14,889 nt of DNA. Source: Chloroflexota bacterium (GTDB lineage: Bacteria > Chloroflexota > UBA6077). The notes below the pieces were generated by a model, which saw nothing but the letters and a program-made list of their open reading frames with translations, was not told where the DNA came from and did no database searches. The translations under genes and the position numbers were made by a program. The stretch lies in contig JAJZQR010000119.1 in the NCBI GenBank assembly GCA_021806765.1, positions 1 through 14,889 on the forward strand, in the 5' to 3' direction. Of this stretch, positions 1 to 6,001 are shown one piece after another; the stretch's first letter is position 1; the number at the start of each line of letters is the position of its first letter.

Positions 1-1
1 T

Positions 2-226
2 AGCGATGATCTGTTTGACCAGGCGGTGGAGGTGGTGTCGCAGCACAGTCAGGTCTCTACCTCCCTGCTCCAGCGGAAGCTGCGGATAGGCTACAACCGG
101 GCGGCACGGCTGATGGAGTTGCTGGAGGAGCAGGAGATCGTGGGCCCCTCTGAGAACGGTCGGTCTCGCCAGGTCCTGGTGCGATCCGAGGAGGCCGGTG
201 ATGAGCCGGACGAGGAGGAGAGCTAG
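2..226 (+). CDS. ftsK: FtsK/SpoIIIE-type DNA translocase, C-terminal gamma domain (5'-truncated by window edge)
   Basis: The reading frame is open from base 2 to the TAG at 224-226 and has no start in the window, so this is the last 74 codons of a longer gene. It begins SDDLFDQAVEVV and continues through STSLLQRKLRIGYNRAARLME and LLEEQEIVGPSENGRSRQVLV. This is the classic winged-helix gamma domain that ends FtsK/SpoIIIE proteins. In the family this domain reads KOPS/SRS polar sequences and directs the hexameric motor toward dif during chromosome segregation. An acidic tail (DEPDEEES) follows. The motor domain with its Walker motifs lies outside the window. The stop is followed within 6 bases by an inverted repeat that probably terminates transcription. 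Family assignment is secure; which paralogue it is (FtsK or SpoIIIE/SftA) cannot be told from the fragment. Confidence 0.9.
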   Translation, partial: SDDLFDQAVEVVSQHSQVSTSLLQRKLRIGYNRAARLMELLEEQEIVGPSENGRSRQVLVRSEEAGDEPDEEES

Positions 227-231
227 GGTTT

Positions 232-265
232 CCCTCTCCCTATGGGAGAGGGTCAGGGTGAGGGC
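232..265. repeat. CCCTCTCCC-type inverted repeat between convergent genes, likely bidirectional terminator
   Basis: CCCTCTCCC (232-240), loop TAT, GGGAGAGGG (244-252), followed by TCAGGGTGAGGG. This form of short GC-rich element is widely dispersed in many bacterial genomes (general knowledge). It lies between two convergent genes, and the stop codon and last codons of the minus-strand gene are inside it. A related element is at 12780-12812. Copy number elsewhere cannot be seen here. Confidence 0.7.
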
Positions 266-714
266 TCCAGCGGCGGCTTCAGGAGGTACCAACGCCCGCT
301 AACCAGCCCGACGGGTAGTTCCTGCGTTGTCCGCCACGGAGCCTTGCCCGATTCCATTTCCTGGATCTCCAGGGTCACCACCACCTCGGTCGGCCGCCCC
401 GATTCCCCCGTAAGCTGATCCAGGACGGAGGTGCCGCGCACGGCGCTCTCCAGGATCGTGTAGCTGTTCCCCAACTGCCACCTCACGAAGGAAGCCGATT
501 GCTGGCGAATCTCGGGTGCCAGCTGGTCGAGCGCCCCGGCCAGGTCTTTCCTCTCGAGGGCTGCCGAGTATGCGACGACGGGCGCTTCCGGTCCCCCGAG
601 GCGAGACTCGCGGTCCCTCCAGAAGCCTCCGCCCACGATGGCTGAAGCGAGGGCGGCCAGGAGTAGAACCAGGAAGAGGGGACGGGTTTTGGAGTCGGGC
701 CGCAGAGTAGCCAT
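253..714 (-). CDS. Membrane-anchored hypothetical protein, possibly NTF2-like/DUF4878-like outer domain
   Basis: 153 residues. The start ATG (712-714) is preceded by GGGAG at 8 nt spacing. A short basic N-terminus is followed by one hydrophobic segment at about residues 13-31 (RPLFLVLLLAALASAIVGGG) with no lipobox cysteine, so it is an uncleaved anchor or signal peptide. The rest is a small soluble domain. It opens with an APVVAYSAALERKDLAGALDQL helix pair and ends in strands around TEVVVTLEIQEME and GRWYLLKPP. This helix-then-sheet order resembles NTF2-like or DUF4878 proteins, but I could not confirm a family. The last residues (EPSP) and the stop are encoded by a dispersed repeat, so the C-terminus may have been altered. 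It follows infC on the same strand but is separated from it by a strong hairpin and about 110 nt, so co-transcription is doubtful. Function unknown. Confidence 0.7.
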   Translation of the reverse strand: MATLRPDSKTRPLFLVLLLAALASAIVGGGFWRDRESRLGGPEAPVVAYSAALERKDLAGALDQLAPEIRQQSASFVRWQLGNSYTILESAVRGTSVLDQLTGESGRPTEVVVTLEIQEMESGKAPWRTTQELPVGLVSGRWYLLKPPLEPSP

Positions 715-769
715 CAGCAGTTCTCCCGACGCGGCGGTTGAGTGATGGGCAGGTGGGCGGCAAGATGAA

Positions 770-793
770 GCCCTGCCCCTCGAGGGGCAGGGC
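770..793 (-). terminator. Perfect 24-bp palindromic hairpin downstream of infC
   Basis: GCCCTGCCCC at 770-779 is followed by its exact complement ending at 793, centred on TCGA. It can form a stem of at least 10 bp with a 4-nt loop. It sits 31 nt after the infC stop, in the infC direction, followed by TTCATCTT, which is a weak U-tract. It is therefore probably the infC terminator, but not a textbook one. It could also be a short mobile repeat. Confidence 0.55.
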
Positions 794-823
794 CCAATTG
801 ACCTTCTTCTGTATGGGGAAGCT

Positions 824-1417
824 CTAGGCAGTTGACCTCGCCACAGGCTGCTGCTCGTGGCTGGGGCGTGCGCTCGCCACGGGCTGCTGCTCGTGGCTCG
901 GCTTGATGCCGGCCGCAGGGGCGAGGATCATCGACATGGCCTTGCCCTCCATTAGCGGCTGACGTTCCAAGCTGGCGACGCCTTTGAGCTTGTCCACCAT
1001 GGTATCGAGCAGTTCACGGCCAAGCTGCGGGTGAGCCAACTCTCGCCCTCTGAAGACGATGGTCACCTTGACCTTATCGCCATCTTCGAGGAACTTCTGC
1101 ACGAGCTTTGTCTTGAAATCAAGGTCGCCTTCCGCGATTTTCGGACGGAGACGCATCTCCTTCAGGAGCACGATCTTCTGGTTCTTCTTGGCCTCGCGTT
1201 CCTTCTTCGTCTGCTCGTACTTGTACTTACCGTAATCCATAAGCCGGCAGACGGGAGGAGCTGCCGTCGGCGCAACCTCGACCAGGTCCAGGCCGCGCTC
1301 TACCGCGATCCGCAGGGCTTCTTGAGTGGGCATGACCCCCATCTGCTCACCTTCATCTCCGATGAGCCGAACCTCGCGGACGCGGATCTTGTCGTTAATG
1401 CGCAGATCCTTGGTTAT
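824..1417 (-). CDS. infC: Translation initiation factor IF-3 with non-canonical AUA start and C-terminal repeat extension
   Basis: IF-3 binds the 30S subunit, blocks 50S joining and checks start-codon/initiator tRNA pairing. The N-domain motif INDKIRVREVRLIGDEGEQ and the C-domain motifs PPVCRLMDYGKYKYEQ, KKNQKIVLLKEMRLRP and KVKVTIVFRGRE are diagnostic. The first in-frame ATG (1340-1342) would delete about 25 conserved N-domain residues. Upstream, the frame is open to a TAA and holds no ATG, GTG or TTG. The best start is ATA at 1415-1417, with GAGGTG placed so that TGGAAGC separates GAGG from it. That gives 197 residues beginning in register with Bacillus IF-3 (ISKD). ATT at 1397-1399, behind AAGGA, is the alternative. 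Use of a rare start discriminated by IF-3 itself is known autoregulation in the family. The C-terminus carries two copies of PSHEQQPVA, absent from normal IF-3. rpmI and rplT do not follow. Confidence 0.93.
   Translation of the reverse strand: MTKDLRINDKIRVREVRLIGDEGEQMGVMPTQEALRIAVERGLDLVEVAPTAAPPVCRLMDYGKYKYEQTKKEREAKKNQKIVLLKEMRLRPKIAEGDLDFKTKLVQKFLEDGDKVKVTIVFRGRELAHPQLGRELLDTMVDKLKGVASLERQPLMEGKAMSMILAPAAGIKPSHEQQPVASARPSHEQQPVARSTA
839..910 (-). repeat. 36-bp tandem repeat inside the infC 3' end (two copies)
   Basis: The segments starting CGCCAC at 839 and at 875 repeat with a period of 36 bp over roughly 30 nearly identical bases. They encode two copies of PSHEQQPVA, with linker residues giving a 12-residue period. 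Each copy contains a CCACG/CGTGG-type inverted repeat flanking a GCTGCTGCT core; one copy has a mismatch. Confidence 0.75.
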
Positions 1418-1446
1418 GCTTCCACCTCTTCTTTGGATAGTATGAA

Positions 1447-1501
1447 GCCGACAGCCATGCGCTTATGGCGTTGGTCGTCGGCCTGCAGGGGATTACTCCC
1501 C
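1447..1501 (-). promoter_or_regulatory. Structured infC 5' leader (two hairpins)
   Basis: The leader between the predicted infC transcription start (near 1505) and the AUA start (1417) contains two hairpins. The first pairs GGGGA (1488-1492) with TCCCC (1497-1501). The second is a composite stem pairing GCCGAC (1447-1452) with GTCGGC (1477-1482), enclosing GCCAT (1454-1458) paired with ATGGC (1465-1469). L20- or IF3-linked leaders are known in front of infC in other bacteria; this one does not visibly match any named class. Confidence 0.5.
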
Positions 1502-1511
1502 CTATAAGAAA

Positions 1512-1540
1512 ATTATAGTCATCTCCCGACCTACTGTCAA
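1512..1540 (-). promoter_or_regulatory. Consensus sigma-70 promoter of infC
   Basis: On the minus strand TTGACA (complement of 1535-1540) and TATAAT (complement of 1512-1517) are both perfect consensus hexamers, separated by exactly 17 bp (1518-1534). The start point should be near 1505. It lies in the 144-nt gap between thrS and infC, so infC can be transcribed independently of the thrS T-box. Confidence 0.88.
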
Positions 1541-1561
1541 TGGTTAAAGGCGCTAGATTCC

Positions 1562-3283
1562 CTACTCCTTGTTGGCAACCTGGCGAAGGAGCATCTCCTG
1601 GATCTCCTCCAAAGCCTTGGGACCAAGATCACCCAGGGAGCGAGACCTCACGGCCGCGGTGCCAGACTCCAGCTCACGGTCGCCCACTACCAGCATGTAT
1701 GGGACTTTCTGAAGTTGGGCCTCGCGGATCTTGAAGTTCACCTTCTCCCGGCGACCGTCGACGTCCACCCGCAGACCGGCCCCGCCAAGCCGTTTGGCTG
1801 TCTGCTGGGCATACTCCAGGTGCCGGTCGGCGATGGGTATCACGACGGCCTGCACCGGTGCCAGCCAGAGGGGGAAGGCTCCGGCGTAGTGCTCCACCAG
1901 TATCGCGAAGAAACGCTCCATGGAACCCAGAAGTGCTCTGTGGACCATCACGGGCCTGTGCTCTTTGCCGTCCTCACCGACGAAGGAGAGCTGGAACCGC
2001 TCCGGCAGGTTGAAGTCGAACTGCACCGTGGTGCACTGCCACGGTCTTCCCAGGGCATCCTTGACCTTGATGTCGATCTTGGGCCCATAGAACGCCCCTC
2101 CGCCCTCGTCGATCTGGTAGCTGAGCCCCCGTTTGGTCAGGGCCTGGCCAAGCGCTTCAGTCGCCTTTTCCCAGTCGTCCAGGTTGCCCACGTACTTGTC
2201 TTCTGGCCTTGTCGACAGATAAATGTCGTAGTCTTGGAAGCCAAAGGAGCGGAAGAAGAAAAAGGTCAGATCCAATGCGGCCAGGACCTCGTCTTGCAGC
2301 TGGTCCGGCCGGCAGAAGATGTGGGCATCGTCCTGGGTGAAGCCGCGCACCCGCAGAAGCCCGTGCAGCACACCGCTCCGCTCGTATCGGTACACGGTGC
2401 CCAGTTCGGCCCAGCGTAGGGGTAGATCCCTGTAGCTGCGCAACCTCGTCTTGTACATCTCGATGTGGAAGGGGCAGTTCATCGGCTTGACGTAGTAGTT
2501 CTGCCCGTCCACTTCCATGGCTGAATACATGATGTCCGCGTAGTTTTGCAGGTGCCCGCTGGTCTCCCACAGCTCTCCCCGTCCGATGTGCGGGGTGAAG
2601 ACCACCTCGTAGCCGGCGTCGAAGTGGGACTTGCGCCAGAAATCCTCGATGGCGACCCGAACCCGTCCGCCCTTGGGATGCCACAGGATGAGGCCGGGCC
2701 CTATCTCCTCGGAGACGCTGAAGAGATCCAGCTCCTGCCCGAGGCGGCGATGGTCGCGCTTCTTGGCCTCCTCCATCCGCCAGAGGTACTCGTCCAGCTC
2801 CTGCTGAGTGGGGAACGCCGTCCCGTAGATCCTCTGGAGCATGGGGCGGTTCTCGTCGCCGCGCCAGTAGGCTCCCGCCACGCTCAGCAGCTTGAAGGCG
2901 CCGATCTCGCTCGAGCTATCCACGTGGGGGCCACGGCAGAGGTCGACGAAGTCGCCCTGCTGGTAGATGGAGGGGCTCTCGTCTTCAAGCTCGTCGATGA
3001 TCTCCACCTTGTAGACCTGGCCGCGCTTCTCGAAGAACTCTCGAGCCTCCTGGCGGGTCATCTCCGATCGCTGGAAGCTCTGATTCTCTTCGACGATCTT
3101 CCGCATCTCCGCCTCGATCTCCTCCAGGTCGTCCGGGGTCAGCGGGCGCGGCAGCTCAATGTCGTAGTAGAAGCCGTTCTCGATGGCGGGACCGATTGCG
3201 AACTTGGCATCTGGGAACAGGTGCTGGACCGCCTCGGCCATCACGTGAGAGGCGCTGTGGCGCATCATCTCCAGGTCCGGCAT
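1562..3283 (-). CDS. thrS: Threonyl-tRNA synthetase lacking the N-terminal TGS domain
   Basis: Class II synthetase charging tRNA-Thr, 573 residues against about 640 for the usual form. It starts directly at the editing (N2) domain: HSASH (residues 9-13) and CRGPH (116-120) are the editing-site motifs. The catalytic core follows. Motif 2 lies around YRYERSGVLHGLLRVRGF (298-315). The zinc ligands are Cys270 in MNCPFH and His321 in DDAHIF, plus a later His, and motif 3 is in HRALLGSMERF. The C-terminal anticodon-binding domain begins near LWLAPVQAVVIPIADRH. The ATG is preceded by AAGGAGGTG, an ideal ribosome binding site, directly behind the T-box terminator, so absence of the TGS domain is real and not a start error. 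Regulated by the T-box upstream. Reading is confident. Confidence 0.97.
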   Translation of the reverse strand: MPDLEMMRHSASHVMAEAVQHLFPDAKFAIGPAIENGFYYDIELPRPLTPDDLEEIEAEMRKIVEENQSFQRSEMTRQEAREFFEKRGQVYKVEIIDELEDESPSIYQQGDFVDLCRGPHVDSSSEIGAFKLLSVAGAYWRGDENRPMLQRIYGTAFPTQQELDEYLWRMEEAKKRDHRRLGQELDLFSVSEEIGPGLILWHPKGGRVRVAIEDFWRKSHFDAGYEVVFTPHIGRGELWETSGHLQNYADIMYSAMEVDGQNYYVKPMNCPFHIEMYKTRLRSYRDLPLRWAELGTVYRYERSGVLHGLLRVRGFTQDDAHIFCRPDQLQDEVLAALDLTFFFFRSFGFQDYDIYLSTRPEDKYVGNLDDWEKATEALGQALTKRGLSYQIDEGGGAFYGPKIDIKVKDALGRPWQCTTVQFDFNLPERFQLSFVGEDGKEHRPVMVHRALLGSMERFFAILVEHYAGAFPLWLAPVQAVVIPIADRHLEYAQQTAKRLGGAGLRVDVDGRREKVNFKIREAQLQKVPYMLVVGDRELESGTAAVRSRSLGDLGPKALEEIQEMLLRQVANKE

Positions 3284-3317
3284 GGTTACACCTCCTTGCT
3301 GCGGTTTCGGATTAGAC

Positions 3318-3600
3318 GAATAGAAAGAGCCCCTCGTCCCATGGGACGAGGGGCTCTCGTGGTTCCACCCAGATTCCGGCCCCGGTTATGTCGGGCCGCT
3401 CTTTGGGCCGCTAACGGGGCCCCCGTGAACCCCTAGGGCGTTTGGTGCCCTTCAGGGCCAGGCTCGTGGGGGGTTTTCGCCGATCCATGCTGCGAAGGCT
3501 TTCAGCCTCTGACCTTCGCTCTCTGCCAGCAGCGGCACCGGCTACTCGTCCCAGTCATCGCCCAGTATGTCTGAGCCCCTACCTGCGCAGGGACTCTGTA
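3318..3600 (-). promoter_or_regulatory. T-box riboswitch controlling thrS
   Basis: Reading the minus strand, the T-box sequence GGGTGGAACCACG sits at 3358-3370, just before the terminator and close to the thrS start. The T-box bulge TGGA would pair with a UCCA tRNA end, meaning a U discriminator base, as in some bacterial tRNA-Thr. Upstream lies a Stem I-like region: GGGACGAGTA, AGAGAGCGAAGG, then CTGAAAGCCTTCGC, and GGATCGGCGAAAACC. The specifier loop should hold ACC at 3472-3474 (Thr), placed on the 3' side in a GAAA-ACC context; the phase is my inference (AAC is one base over). Uncharged tRNA-Thr would stabilise the antiterminator and allow thrS expression. The boundary near 3600 is approximate. 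Confidence 0.88.
3320..3357 (-). terminator. Intrinsic terminator of the thrS T-box
   Basis: A perfect 32-bp palindrome at 3326-3357 (arms AGAGCCCCTCGTCC and complement, loop ATGG) followed in the minus direction by TTTCTATT. It partly overlaps the antiterminator T-box sequence region, as required for a switch. Confidence 0.88.
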
Positions 3601-3655
3601 GCGAAGTCTATCACAGCCAGCTGCAGCGTACAAGCAAAGGGTGAACCGCAAGAAA

Positions 3656-3714
3656 CGTAGGGGCGTATCGCATTCGCCCCCCGGTGGCCCTCACGTGGGC
3701 AACACCCCCCTACG
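3656..3714. repeat. CGTAGGGGCG-type inverted-repeat element at the galK 3' end
   Basis: CGTAGGGG (3656-3663) is the inverse of CCCCTACG (3707-3714). Inside, GGGGCG/CGCCCC arms flank TATCGCATT. The galK stop codon (3710-3712) lies in the outer arm. On the minus strand the element ends CGCCCCTACGTTTCTT, so it may serve as galK terminator before the thrS leader. A similar but shorter element is at 11742-11769. The 426-bp thrS-galK gap holds only this and the T-box. Confidence 0.65.
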
Positions 3715-4891
3715 GGAACGTCTCCCAGCGCACTCCACCTACCGCGCGGCACCGGTGGATTCCGGCCTGCCGGCCGGTGCGTCGCCGGTACTCCTCCACG
3801 ACGCGGTCCTGGAACAGCTCGATGGCGCCTTCCTCCATCAGGTTGACGGTGCAGCCCCCGAAGCCCGCTCCGGTGAGGCGGGCGCCGATGGTTCCAGGGG
3901 TCTGGATGGCTAGATCCACCAACAGGTCTAGCTCGGGGGAGCTAACCTGGTAGTCCGCTCGGAGGCTCTCGTGGGATTTGCCCAGCAAACTGCCCGCCTC
4001 TCGGAGGTCGTGGGTGCGCAGCGCCCGGACGCATTGAAGCACTCGGGCATTCTCCGAGACAACGTGGCGGGCGCGCTGCAACAGGATCGGCGGCAGTTGA
4101 CCGCCGACGGCCCTCAGTTCCTCTGCCGTCACGTCGCGCAGATGGGTGATTTCCCGGCGGAGCAGCGGCCTCAGGAGCCGAACGGCCTCCTCGCACTGCT
4201 GCCTCCGCTCCCGGTAGGCGGATCCTGCCAGCTGGCGGCTGACGCCGCTGTCCACCACCACCAGGACTACCCCTTGCTGCTGGAAGTCCAGCGGGATCGC
4301 CTCCGACTGCCGGCTGCGGCAGTCGATCAGCAGAGCCCGGTCCTCGACGCCCAGGGCGGAGACGAACTGATCCATGATCCCGCACGGAACCCCCACGAAC
4401 TCCGTCTCCGCCTGGTGAGCAACCAGAGCGAGTTCCATCGGCGAGAGGTCGGCCCCGGCGGCCGCCGAGAGGATCGCGACCACCGCGACCTCAAGTGCAG
4501 CGGATGAGCTGAGCCCCGCGCCCATCGGCACGTCGCTCTCCAGGGCGAGGTCGAGGGGACAGGGGTGAACTCCTCGCTCTGCCAGGGCCCAGGCCACTCC
4601 TCGTACGTAGTTGCTCCAGGGCTGCTCCCGGCTGCGCTGGGGCCGGAGTCCGTCGAAGGCGCTCTCCTCGTTCAGATTAAGCGACCAGACCCGACTTGAG
4701 GGGCCCCGTGAGGGCGCGGCCACGATCAGCGCGGACCGATCGATGGCCACGGGCAGGACGAAGCCATCGTTGTAGTCGGTGTGCTCTCCGATCAGGTTCA
4801 CCCGACCCGGAGCCTCGGCGGCCCACAGGGGAGGGCGCCCATAGTGAGCATGGAAGGCGGCCAGGAGCCTTTCTCGGCGATCCTCGATCAT
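3710..4891 (-). CDS. galK: Galactokinase
   Basis: GHMP-family kinase phosphorylating alpha-D-galactose to galactose 1-phosphate with ATP, the first step of the Leloir pathway, in the cytoplasm. 393 residues, normal length. The galactokinase signature GRVNLIGEHTDYNDGFVLP is at residues 29-47. The ATP-binding GHMP loop PMGAGLSSSAALE is at 122-134. Asp174 in GIMDQF is the predicted catalytic base. The third motif, GARLTGAGFGGCTV, is at 336-349. Start ATG at 4889-4891 follows a weak ribosome site (CAGG). No galT, galE or galactose transporter is visible nearby, so it appears to stand alone. The last residues (ETFP) and stop run into a dispersed repeat, so the extreme C-terminus may be altered. 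Assignment is confident. Confidence 0.97.
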   Translation of the reverse strand: MIEDRRERLLAAFHAHYGRPPLWAAEAPGRVNLIGEHTDYNDGFVLPVAIDRSALIVAAPSRGPSSRVWSLNLNEESAFDGLRPQRSREQPWSNYVRGVAWALAERGVHPCPLDLALESDVPMGAGLSSSAALEVAVVAILSAAAGADLSPMELALVAHQAETEFVGVPCGIMDQFVSALGVEDRALLIDCRSRQSEAIPLDFQQQGVVLVVVDSGVSRQLAGSAYRERRQQCEEAVRLLRPLLRREITHLRDVTAEELRAVGGQLPPILLQRARHVVSENARVLQCVRALRTHDLREAGSLLGKSHESLRADYQVSSPELDLLVDLAIQTPGTIGARLTGAGFGGCTVNLMEEGAIELFQDRVVEEYRRRTGRQAGIHRCRAVGGVRWETFP

Positions 4892-5007
4892 GAAGGGTCA
4901 ACCTGTGACGTGGATTGCACCGGGACCAACCGAAGATGTACCTGCCGGCCCGGCGCTCACAATGATACCAGCTTCCTCCCGGCTTCGTCGGCGCCCTTCC
5001 GATCTGT

Positions 5008-5036
5008 TTGCTTTGCCCCCTGCTTTTGAGTACCAT
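5008..5036 (+). promoter_or_regulatory. Predicted sigma-70 promoter of the cheR-kinase operon
   Basis: TTGCTT (5008-5013) and TACCAT (5031-5036) are separated by 17 bp, in the galK-cheR divergent gap, about 80 nt before the cheR start. The same TACCAT -10 hexamer is used by the tRNA-Val promoter at 12890-12918. Confidence 0.6.
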
Positions 5037-5116
5037 GGCCTCTTAAAGGGTAACAACGTTCCGAAAGTGGGTTAGCTGCTGGAGTGCTCGGATACGGAAG
5101 GGTGACGCGACCGAAC

Positions 5117-5998
5117 ATGACGACCCATCCTCTCATCGATAGTGTGCCCCTTCCGGGAGAGCAGGCCGCTCTGGATCAACTTTTCCGCCTGGTGCGGGAT
5201 CGAAGTGGACTCGACCTCACTGCCTACCGCAGCTCCACGGTCACGCGCCGGCTTTCCAGCCGCATGCAGAAGCTGGGCTGCCGGGATTACCTCCAGTACT
5301 ACCAGCGGCTGGCCGGCGACCCGGAGGAGTTCCGGGAGTTGGTGGCGCACCTGACCGTCAAGGTGAGCCGCTTCTTCCGGGATGCCCGAGTCTTTGCACG
5401 GCTCAGGACGCAGGTATTGCCCGACCTTCTCAGAGACAGGGCGGACGATCTGCCTCTGCGGTTCTGGAGCGCGGGCTGCGGTAATGGGGAAGAGGCCTAC
5501 TCCCTGTTCCTGCTCGGGCAAACGGCAGCCCAGGAACTGGACGTTTCGTCCTCAATGGTAGTGTATGGGACCGACGTCGACGAAGGCGCTCTGGCCGAGG
5601 CCCGCCGGGCCGTGTACCGAGTAGAAGCTTTCTCGGAGACCCCACCTGAAGTCGTGGTGGCTCACTTTTCCGTCCGGCAAGGGCGGTTCGGGCCGGAGTA
5701 CGAGCTGCTGCCCGTCGTTCGCCAGGGGGTCACTTTCCTGCGCCACGACCTGCTCTCGGAAGCCGGCCCGCATGGCCTGTCCTTCGATTTGATCCTGTGT
5801 CGAAACGTTCTCATCTATCTGGAGCGTCCCGCTCAGGAGCGGGTTGTCACCATGCTCCGGGACAGCCTGGCGCCGGGCGGGTATCTCTGTCTCGGCGAGG
5901 CAGAACAGCTCTCCCGTACCCAGTTGCCCTACTTCGAGGTTGTCGACCGGCGCGACGGTTTGTATCGCAAGACTTCAGCAGTTCCAGGAGGGCGATAA
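5117..5998 (+). CDS. cheR: CheR-type SAM-dependent protein methyltransferase
   Basis: CheR enzymes methylate glutamates of chemoreceptors. About 293 residues from ATG 5117; GTG at 5084 and 5102 are alternative in-frame starts and none has a convincing ribosome site. The N-terminal helical domain runs DQLFRLVRDRSGLDLTAYR to YYQRLAGDPEEFREL, followed by LTVKVSRFFRD, the variant of the family LTTNVTxFFRE motif. The SAM-binding loop is FWSAGCGNGEEAYSLF, where CGNGEE replaces the more common CSTGEE. DLILCRNVLIYL closes the methyltransferase core. There is no TPR or CheB fusion. It ends 3 nt before the histidine kinase gene, so the pair is an operon. No receptor, cheA, cheW or cheB is in the window, which suggests a role outside classic chemotaxis. 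Family assignment is confident; its substrate is not known. Confidence 0.93.
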   Translation: MTTHPLIDSVPLPGEQAALDQLFRLVRDRSGLDLTAYRSSTVTRRLSSRMQKLGCRDYLQYYQRLAGDPEEFRELVAHLTVKVSRFFRDARVFARLRTQVLPDLLRDRADDLPLRFWSAGCGNGEEAYSLFLLGQTAAQELDVSSSMVVYGTDVDEGALAEARRAVYRVEAFSETPPEVVVAHFSVRQGRFGPEYELLPVVRQGVTFLRHDLLSEAGPHGLSFDLILCRNVLIYLERPAQERVVTMLRDSLAPGGYLCLGEAEQLSRTQLPYFEVVDRRDGLYRKTSAVPGGR

Positions 5999-6001
5999 GG
6001 G

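Noticed and set aside
2546..3436. 296-codon open frame on the plus strand
   Set aside because: Antisense to thrS and its T-box leader; no recognisable protein.
3608..3637. TTGCTT and a TGATAG/GATAGA box as promoter of the thrS leader
   Set aside because: The -10 match is poor and the spacing is 18-19 bp; a promoter must exist near here but this is not good enough to call.
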